A DNA stretch of 64,000 nt from an uncultured Ruminococcus sp. (GTDB taxonomy: Bacteria > Bacillota > Clostridia > Oscillospirales > Ruminococcaceae): assembly GCA_947627275.1 (NCBI GenBank), contig CANQVK010000016.1, forward strand, positions 1-64,000. Direction: 5' to 3'. This document shows, piece after piece, positions 58,502-64,000 of this stretch. A program made the position numbers and the translations under genes. A model generated the notes under the pieces. The model was not told where the DNA came from. It ran no database searches and was given only the letters and a program-made list of their open reading frames with translations. Each line of letters starts with the position of its first letter. Positions within the stretch are counted from its first letter, which is position 1.

Positions 58502-61213
58502 TTATTTATCCTCCAGTTGTCTTATTTTCCATTCGTCAAACTGCAATTTCGACATAAGCACCTTTCGGGGCTTTGAACCCTCGGAAGGACCTATGATTCC
58601 ACGTTCCTCAAGCTCGTCCATGATACGTGAGGCTCTCGCATAGCCAAGTTTCAGCTTTCTCTGCAAAAGAGTAGTGGAGATCTGACCGTTATTGACCGCA
58701 ACCTCTGCTCCGCGGAATACGTAATCCTCGTCTGAACCTGTTTCATAGCCGCTTTCGGACGCTGTTCCGTGATCTCCCTTTGTCTGCGGCGTAAAGTTTT
58801 CAACGGCTTCAACGATCTGACTGTCGTACTCGCCCGTTGCCTGAGAGCGTATAAAGTTCAAGGTTTCATTTATATCCTTTGACGAAGCAAAACAGCCCTG
58901 TATACGTATAGGCTTGCTCGTACCGATAGGCATGTACAGCATATCGCCGTTTCCCAGCAGCTTATCAGCTCCCGCCATGTCGATGATAGTTCTCGAATCG
59001 ACCTGCGACATAACGGAAAGTGCGATACGGCTCGGGATATTCGCCTTGATAAGCCCCGTGATAACGTCTGTGGTAGGACGCTGAGTAGCGACCACAAGGT
59101 GCATTCCTGCCGCACGTCCCATTTGCGCAAGACGGCATATAGAGTCCTCTACCTCCTTGCCTGCCACGAGCATCATATCCGCCAGCTCGTCAATAAATAT
59201 AACTATCTGCGGCATGAACGGTATATCCTCGTCCTCCTCCGCAAGCTCATTGTAGGATTTAAGGTCGTTTGCTCCTATGTCGGCAAAGGTATTGTAACGC
59301 CGCATCATTTCGTTTACAGCCCAGTTAAGCGCGCCTGCCGCCTTTTTTGCTTCGGTGACTATGGGAATAAGAAGATGCGGTATTCCCTCAAATACCTTGA
59401 ATTCGACTACCTTCGGGTCGATAAGGATTATCTTGACCTCGTCGGGTTTGGCTTTATAAAGAATGCTCATGATTATCGAACGAGTGCAGACGGATTTACC
59501 GGAACCCGTAGTACCTGCGATAATAACGTGGGGCATCTTCGTAATATCGCCGACAATAGCGTTTCCTGTAATATCCTTTCCGACGGCGAACGCAAGCTTG
59601 CTCTGAGCGTTGCGGAACTCGGGGGTCGAAAGTATCTCACGGAGGGTAACGGTATCCTTGTTAATGTTCGGCACTTCTATTCCAACCGCCGATTTTCCCG
59701 GAACAGGCGCTTCAAGACGAACGCCCTGCGCCGCAAGACTGAGGGCTATATCGTCCTCCAGTCCTCTTATCTTCGATACCTTCACGCCCACGCCCGGCTG
59801 TATCTCGTAACGGGTGATCGAAGGACCTCTGTAAATATCTCTGATAGCCACCTCAACACCGAAGCTTTTGAACGTGTCTACGATTTTTTTCGCCTTTTCG
59901 TTCATTTCGGCAACGGCTTCCGTGCTGTTGGTCTTGGTTGAGGGAAGCGTAAGCAGATCGAGTCCCGGAAGTATGTACAAGGGCATCTGAGGTTCGGGCT
60001 TTTTCTCCTCTATGACCTCTCCTGCGGCAAGCCTGTCCTGCATAGCTTTCTTTTCAACAGCCTTTGAAATTATCAAGTCAAGGTCGGTCTGAGCCTTTTC
60101 GGTTACTTCGGCGATCTCCTCCGAAGCAGTTCTTTCCTCCGTATTATGTATGACGATATTATCTCCCGGCAGCGGTATATCGAACATCCGGCTGAATTCA
60201 TCACGTTCTCTCCGTTCCTGCGGACTGAGCGGTCTTTCCTCCTCCTGAACGTCCTCGCGGCGGCTGTTTGCGGTCTCAGCCGCGTCAAGACCTCCGAAGC
60301 TTTCCCTGCGGCGGACTTCCGATATGTCCGTATCTTCCTCGTCATCTTCTTCATCGTCGTCAAATGCGTCTTCAAAGTCTCCGCCCATGAGAACGTTCCT
60401 CACGCCCTCGATACATTTCTGAATAACTATAAACGGCTTTGCGGCAGAACGCAGAAATTCGTCCAGCTCTTTTCCCGAGCATATAAGAGCAGTGGAAAAA
60501 ATCGTTACAACAGTAACGATCATTGCGCCTACTCTGCCCAGTCCCCAAAGAAAAAGCGCAGCCAAAGGGAAACAGAACACGCCTCCGCCCTTGAATTCCG
60601 CGCCGTCCCTCCAGAGCTTTGAGATAAACGCTCCTGCATTTATCTCCTCGGTCGCTCCCGAAAAAAAGACCTGAACCGCAGTACAGCTAAGAAAGATCCA
60701 CAAGATCATTAAACCTATGATTTTTCCGCAGCCTTTTTTCCGTTTGCTCACAACAACAGCCGAATAAATTACAACAGGCGGAACGGCTATTGATACCATG
60801 CCGAAAAAGCCGAGGATCATGTTATGCAGCGAACGCCAGCCGTCCGAACCCGGAATAAATACCGCCAAAGCAAGCAGTATACCTATACCGAAAAGCACTA
60901 CGGACGCAACACGGACGGCTTCCTCGTCAAATTCGTCATTATTTTCCACAACGGCTTCGGCAGCCTTCTTTTTTCTCGGCTTCGGAGCTTCCTTCGCAGC
61001 TGATTTTTTTTCCGATGCTTTTTTTTCGGCACGCTGTATCTTTTCCATAAGCTCCGTATGCTCGTTTTCGGGCATCGAGGCTGCGCTCATATCAAGCTGC
61101 TGCGTGTTTTCGTCGTCGTCAGCGGAATTTCCTTTTTTGGGTCTGCCTTTTCGTGTAACGTCCTCGTCTATAAAGTCAGCTCCGAAAAGGATCTTTTTCC
61201 TTTTTTGCGCCAT
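58502..61213 (-). CDS. ftsK: DNA translocase FtsK/SpoIIIE
   Basis: Septal DNA pump that clears or segregates chromosomes at division and, as SpoIIIE, into the forespore. The 903-residue product has a Lys-rich N-terminus, four to five membrane helices (about 95-270), an acidic linker, the alpha/beta RecA-like motor with Walker A GTTGSGKSVCT (about 567-577) and Walker B IVIFIDELADMM, and a C-terminal gamma winged-helix domain (about 830-900) that reads polar DNA sequences. GGAGG precedes the ATG at 61213; a GTG at 61225 overlaps it. Order tepA-ftsK matches Bacillus. Confidence 0.95.
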   Translation of the reverse strand: MAQKRKKILFGADFIDEDVTRKGRPKKGNSADDDENTQQLDMSAASMPENEHTELMEKIQRAEKKASEKKSAAKEAPKPRKKKAAEAVVENNDEFDEEAVRVASVVLFGIGILLALAVFIPGSDGWRSLHNMILGFFGMVSIAVPPVVIYSAVVVSKRKKGCGKIIGLMILWIFLSCTAVQVFFSGATEEINAGAFISKLWRDGAEFKGGGVFCFPLAALFLWGLGRVGAMIVTVVTIFSTALICSGKELDEFLRSAAKPFIVIQKCIEGVRNVLMGGDFEDAFDDDEEDDEEDTDISEVRRRESFGGLDAAETANSRREDVQEEERPLSPQERRERDEFSRMFDIPLPGDNIVIHNTEERTASEEIAEVTEKAQTDLDLIISKAVEKKAMQDRLAAGEVIEEKKPEPQMPLYILPGLDLLTLPSTKTNSTEAVAEMNEKAKKIVDTFKSFGVEVAIRDIYRGPSITRYEIQPGVGVKVSKIRGLEDDIALSLAAQGVRLEAPVPGKSAVGIEVPNINKDTVTLREILSTPEFRNAQSKLAFAVGKDITGNAIVGDITKMPHVIIAGTTGSGKSVCTRSIIMSILYKAKPDEVKIILIDPKVVEFKVFEGIPHLLIPIVTEAKKAAGALNWAVNEMMRRYNTFADIGANDLKSYNELAEEDEDIPFMPQIVIFIDELADMMLVAGKEVEDSICRLAQMGRAAGMHLVVATQRPTTDVITGLIKANIPSRIALSVMSQVDSRTIIDMAGADKLLGNGDMLYMPIGTSKPIRIQGCFASSKDINETLNFIRSQATGEYDSQIVEAVENFTPQTKGDHGTASESGYETGSDEDYVFRGAEVAVNNGQISTTLLQRKLKLGYARASRIMDELEERGIIGPSEGSKPRKVLMSKLQFDEWKIRQLEDK

Positions 61214-61279
61214 ATTGTCCTCCACATTTTATGCACCGATCATCACAGCAAATCAGCGTTTTTCAGCAGCGTGCAACGA

Positions 61280-61948
61280 TCAGCCGTATCTTCTATCTGT
61301 ATTTTCTATCATTTCATAAAGGCTGTCCATAGCGTCCCCAAGACTGCCGAGACGATCTATAAGACCGATCTCAACCGCCTTTTCTCCGTCCACTACCGAA
61401 CCGACGTCAAGAACAAGCTCCTCCGTATTCATCATCAGGCTGCGGAAAACATCTTCGCTGATACCGCTGTTTTTCGTCACAAACCCCACTATCCTGTCCT
61501 GCATTTTATCAAAATAATTCAAGGTCTGCGGAACTCCCAGAACCGTTCCGTTCATTCGGACGGGGTGTATCGTCATGGACGCCGACGGTACTATAAACGA
61601 CTTCTTCGCCGACACCGCCAACGGTACGCCGATAGAATGTCCTCCGCCAACTACCAATGAGACCGTCGGCGTTTTCATACCCGATATAAGCTCCGCAATG
61701 GCAAGCCCTGCCTCAACGTCGCCGCCTACGGTATTCAGGATTATGATAAGTCCCTCAACGCTCCTGTCCTGCTCGACCGCCACAAGAGCCGGTATAATAT
61801 GCTCGTATTTGGTGGTCTTATTCTGCTCGCCGAGAACGTAGTGCCCCTCTATCTGCCCGATAATATTCAGACAGTGTATCAGGTGTTTACAGTTCTGAGC
61901 CGATGATATACCGTTATCTGTTATCTCGTCCTTGTTTTCTGTAGCCAT
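61280..61948 (-). CDS. tepA: ClpP-like protease TepA
   Basis: A 222-residue ClpP-class serine protease, cytosolic or membrane-associated, named translocation-enhancing protein in Bacillus. Landmarks: LNTVGGDVEAGLAIAELI (oxyanion loop Gly pair), nucleophile Ser in VVGGGHSIGVPLAV, catalytic His in SMTIHPVR. The ATG at 61948 has GAGG seven bases upstream; the longer frame to 62029 runs into the leader. First gene of the minus-strand cluster. Confidence 0.85.
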   Translation of the reverse strand: MATENKDEITDNGISSAQNCKHLIHCLNIIGQIEGHYVLGEQNKTTKYEHIIPALVAVEQDRSVEGLIIILNTVGGDVEAGLAIAELISGMKTPTVSLVVGGGHSIGVPLAVSAKKSFIVPSASMTIHPVRMNGTVLGVPQTLNYFDKMQDRIVGFVTKNSGISEDVFRSLMMNTEELVLDVGSVVDGEKAVEIGLIDRLGSLGDAMDSLYEMIENTDRRYG

Positions 61949-61970
61949 ATTGATCCTCGCTTTCTTTTTA

Positions 61971-61986
61971 TCAGACCTCCTCGGAA
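61971..61986. repeat. Solo copy of the CAGACCTCCTCGGAA repeat end
   Basis: TCAGACCTCCTCGGAA, the same as at 5467-5482 and the reverse end of the element at 32167-32328. It lies in the tepA leader. Confidence 0.45.
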
Positions 61987-62034
61987 GTCTATTTTTATTA
62001 TTATTGCCATTCCGAAAGTGAGTATACATATATT

Positions 62035-62063
62035 ATTATATAACATTTTTAAATCAAAGTCAA
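62035..62063 (-). promoter_or_regulatory. Promoter of the tepA-ftsK cluster
   Basis: Minus strand TTGACT (62063-62058), 17-base spacer, TATAAT (62040-62035); near consensus. The leader to tepA is about 85 bases. The -35 box abuts an inverted-repeat element. Confidence 0.8.
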
Positions 62064-62176
62064 GCAAATCAATTTGAGAAAAATAATTGGGATATACCTG
62101 CTTTCGTAGGGACACGGCGTGCCGTGTCCCTACACATATACAATCCTGACAAATAAAATTTCAAAAATTGATTTGC
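62064..62176. mobile_element. Small inverted-repeat element with a 28-bp central palindrome
   Basis: Ends GCAAATCAATTT (62064-62075) and AAATTGATTTGC (62165-62176) are exact reverse complements, with partial homology beyond. The centre holds the perfect palindrome GTAGGGACACGGC-GT-GCCGTGTCCCTAC (62106-62133). A 22-base part of the right end recurs alone at 5644-5665. With the tepA promoter this explains most of the gap from 61949 to 62322; I see no promoter of certain quality for the gene at 62323. Confidence 0.6.
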
Positions 62177-62322
62177 GTGTTTATAATCGACGCTATTCCG
62201 GCTTTACTTTCGCAAATCATTTCAATTTCGCATATAATAAATAATAATGCGTTATTTTTCATAAGTAACTCATTATTAATAATCCTGTTCCGACAGGTCA
62301 ACAAAAAAGGAATGATCTTATA

Positions 62323-62529
62323 ATGAAATATATACTGCAAATGCCTTCCTATACCTATGGACAAAAAGCGGCTAAGCTGCTGAGGTCGGCAGGGCATCAA
62401 TGCGAACTCAAAAGGAGAGAGGGTGACTGCGGCTACGATCTTCATTTATATGGAAGCTCAGAAGCTCTCGGGCTTCTTGATAAAAACGGTATTCCCTATT
62501 CTCTTAAAGGAAAGGAGGGGGCTTCATGA
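62323..62529 (+). CDS. DUF3343 family protein (putative S/Se carrier)
   Basis: A 68-residue protein with the DUF3343 pattern: KYILQMPSYTYGQKAAKLLR, a single Cys at about 27 (HQCELKR), another at 37 (GDCGYDLHL). DUF3343 proteins often occur with aminotransferase class V enzymes and are proposed sulfur or selenium carriers. The next gene, a cysteine-desulfurase-like enzyme, overlaps its last four bases, so the two probably act together. Role is inferred from family and neighbour. Confidence 0.75.
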   Translation: MKYILQMPSYTYGQKAAKLLRSAGHQCELKRREGDCGYDLHLYGSSEALGLLDKNGIPYSLKGKEGAS

Positions 62530-63647
62530 TAATAAATTTTGACAATGCCGCTACGACCTTTCCAAAGCCGGCAGCCGTAAAAAAATCTGTAAATTCGGCT
62601 GTTATGCGGCTTACAAGTCCCGGTCGGGGCGGTCATCCTTTGGGGCTTCGTACCTCCGAGGCGGTGTACTCCGCAAGAGAAACAGCCGCCCGTTTTTTCG
62701 GCGCTGAACCAGAAAACGTCGTTTTCGCCCTGAATTGCACTCATGCTCTGAATATGGCTATACAGGGCGTCATGAACGGCGGAGGTCATCTTATAATCAG
62801 CGGAATGGAGCATAACTCCTCCGCACGTCCTGCCGCTAAGCTTGCCGAATCGGGAGTCATAAAACTTTCTGTTGCAAGAGTTTACCCCGAAGCGTCCAAA
62901 ACGGTCGAAAGCTTCCGAAGTCTTATCCGAAGCGACACAAAAGCCATAGTCTGTACAATAGCAAGCAACGTTACGGGACAGATATTGCCGATACGCGAGA
63001 TCGGAGAGCTTTGCCGCTCACACAATATCCCCCTTATCGCAGACGGCGCTCAGGCGTGCGGCATAATAGACGTAAAGCTTTCTCATGGAATAAATATCCT
63101 CTGTACGGCAGGTCACAAGGGACTGTACGGGATAACGGGAACGGGACTGCTCATAAGCGACGGAAAATTCCCAATATCCCCCATTATGCAGGGCGGTACG
63201 GGCAGCGGCTCGCGGAGTCTCGTTCAGCCTGCTCTGCTTCCCGAAGCTCTCGAAAGCGGCACTGTGGGAGCTGTCGGTATCATGTCCGTAAAGGCAGGCA
63301 TCGAGTTTGTGGAAAGCATCGGCGTAGACAGAATTTTCGCCCATGAGGACAGGATATGCCGCCGCTTTGTGAACGAACTGAGAACCGATCGAAAAATAAC
63401 GATCTACCGTGAACCTATGGCGGAATATGTACCGATAGTTTCTTTCAATATAGACGGCATGACCTCGGAAAAAGCGGCGGCGGAGCTTGCAAAGGAGGGC
63501 TTCTGTCTGCGTGCGGGCTTTCATTGTTCTGCTTTGGCGCATTCCCAGCTCGGTACGGAAAACGGTACTGTCCGATTCTCACCGTCAATTTTCAGCAGAG
63601 AGGAGGACGCAGTAAAGCTAACTCATATCATAAAAAAATTAACGTAA
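62526..63647 (+). CDS. Cysteine-desulfurase-like aminotransferase class V enzyme
   Basis: A 373-residue PLP enzyme of the NifS/Csd class. It begins MIINFDNAATTFPKP, with the PLP lysine in TAGHKGLYGITGTG (about residue 200), cofactor Asp/Gln in PLIADGAQACG, and the catalytic Cys in LRAGFHCSALAHSQLG near the C-terminus. It should release sulfur (or selenium) from cysteine or selenocysteine. GGAGG lies inside the DUF3343 gene and the start overlaps it by four bases. I read it as a member of the small subfamily paired with DUF3343, not SufS or IscS; no isc or suf gene is near. Confidence 0.87.
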   Translation: MIINFDNAATTFPKPAAVKKSVNSAVMRLTSPGRGGHPLGLRTSEAVYSARETAARFFGAEPENVVFALNCTHALNMAIQGVMNGGGHLIISGMEHNSSARPAAKLAESGVIKLSVARVYPEASKTVESFRSLIRSDTKAIVCTIASNVTGQILPIREIGELCRSHNIPLIADGAQACGIIDVKLSHGINILCTAGHKGLYGITGTGLLISDGKFPISPIMQGGTGSGSRSLVQPALLPEALESGTVGAVGIMSVKAGIEFVESIGVDRIFAHEDRICRRFVNELRTDRKITIYREPMAEYVPIVSFNIDGMTSEKAAAELAKEGFCLRAGFHCSALAHSQLGTENGTVRFSPSIFSREEDAVKLTHIIKKLT

Positions 63648-63680
63648 TATAAAACGCCGGTAGGTACAAATCATATTTTC

Positions 63681-63775
63681 AATCACTGTCTGCAACTTAA
63701 GCAGGGGGACTCTTTCCCCCTGCACCCTTTGACAAAAAGTAAAATGAAATAAAATCGCTTAAGTTGTGGATAGCG
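63681..63775. mobile_element. Hairpin-type MITE (copy D)
   Basis: Left end AATCACTGTCTGCAACTTAA (63681-63700) and right end CGCTTAAGTTGTGGATAGCG. Inside is hairpin CAGGGGGA-CTCT-TCCCCCTG and a decayed second stem (CTTTGACAAAAAG). The third hairpin seen in copies B and C is absent. Confidence 0.65.
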
Positions 63776-63837
63776 CTTTCCGAATCCCTTTGTTGGCAAC
63801 GTTAATGTGAAAATTTTAGGAAAATATTAAAAAACTA

Positions 63838-63866
63838 TTGAAATAATAACGATTTTGAGGTACAAT
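63838..63866 (+). promoter_or_regulatory. Promoter of the gene leaving the window
   Basis: TTGAAA (63838-63843), 17-base spacer, TACAAT (63861-63866), with an overlapping TATAAT at 63866-63871. Confidence 0.65.
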
Positions 63867-63884
63867 ATAATATAGGAAAGTGTG

Positions 63885-63937
63885 AAAGCTTGTGTCTGCA
63901 CAGGCTTTATGGAATCTTGCAGCTGCCGGCTGCTTTT
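63885..63937 (+). promoter_or_regulatory. Structured leader with possible attenuator hairpin
   Basis: Hairpin AAAGCTTGTG (63885-63894) / CACAGGCTTT (63899-63908), loop TCTG, one G-U pair; then stem GCAGC (63919-63923) / GCTGC (63929-63933) followed by TTTT, which looks like a small terminator ahead of the coding region. Whether it regulates the downstream gene is unknown. Confidence 0.4.
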
Positions 63938-63961
63938 GACGAAGGGAGATGTGATATTTTT

Positions 63962-64000
63962 ATGCCTTCTTTTCACGATATGAAATACGCCTTTTTCAGC
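63962..64000 (+). CDS. Start of an unidentified gene (cut by window end)
   Basis: ATG at 63962 opens a frame reading MPSFHDMKYAFFS to the window end. GAAGGGAG lies upstream, with somewhat long spacing (about 11 bases). Only 13 codons are visible, which is too few to name it; the strong promoter and leader are the main support. Confidence 0.45.
   Translation, partial: MPSFHDMKYAFFS

Noticed and set aside
59099-59941. 280-codon plus-strand ORF opposite ftsK
   Set aside because: Shadow of the FtsK motor domain.
1-64000. CRISPR arrays, tRNA or rRNA genes, prophage or transposase genes
   Set aside because: No spaced direct repeats, cloverleaf patterns or relevant proteins were seen on either strand; the repeats present are small inverted-repeat elements.

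Overview
The window looks like a chromosome segment of a low/mid-GC, Gram-positive, cellulolytic Oscillospiraceae, most like a Ruminococcus species. The basis is two secreted family 9 glycoside hydrolases ending in type I dockerins, Firmicutes-type gene orders (yicC-remA-gmk-rpoZ-priA-def-fmt-rsmB-rlmN-stp-prkC-rsgA-thiN; mreBCD-PBP2; tepA-ftsK), a clostridial IspH-S1 fusion gene, ANTAR regulation beside a glutamine-synthetase gene, and sporulation-type genes (spoVM, spoVG, a SpoIIQ-like LytM protein). I see no tRNA, rRNA, CRISPR array, prophage or transposase gene. Nearly all genes are chromosomal housekeeping.

Layout. 1-1265: ribosomal proteins L11 (cut by the window edge) and L1 with an L1-type leader. 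1279-2577: orphan solute-binding lipoprotein. 2790-5462: ferrous iron uptake (feoA, feoB, a Cys-rich FeoB partner) with two matching inverted-repeat operators. 5738-7588: glutamine-synthetase-like protein lacking several catalytic residues, followed by an ANTAR regulator whose receiver lacks the phospho-acceptor Asp. 7629-12633: DUF11 protein, YfhO-type membrane protein, Nudix hydrolase, SpoVG. 12873-22269: murC, zapA, U32 protease, dut, DUF4321, mreB, mreC, mreD, PBP2 (cell wall and elongation). 22300-28224: TtcA-like enzyme, LytM/SpoIIQ-like protein, xylulokinase, an unknown membrane protein, VanZ-like protein and the tiny spoVM. 28286-42001 (minus strand): a 14-gene operon from a promoter upstream of yicC to thiN, covering nucleotide, translation, replication-restart and Ser/Thr kinase-phosphatase functions. 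42024-47936: two dockerin-bearing GH9 cellulases, each with its own promoter and terminator. 47951-62063 (minus strand): zinc-ribbon protein, IspH-S1, plsC, cmk, a CmpB-type membrane protein, flavoprotein, DUF3006, MBL hydrolase, ygiQ, two DUF1963 genes, ftsK and tepA, the last group from a strong promoter at 62035-62063. 62323-63647: DUF3343 protein plus a cysteine-desulfurase-like enzyme. The end holds a promoter and leader for a gene that runs off the window.

The main structure outside genes is a set of small non-autonomous repeats. One family (six copies or remnants) has ends like CACTGTCTGCAACTTAAG and contains strings of perfect hairpins whose stems differ between copies while pairing is kept. 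Three other MITE-like families sit beside the GS-like gene, inside the prkC-stp operon and beside the tepA promoter. The most informative fossil is between the two DUF1963 genes: decayed copies of the ygiQ start and the ftsK end, showing how the pair arose by unequal recombination. The best candidate for an undescribed system is the GS-like pseudoenzyme plus ANTAR pseudo-receiver operon.
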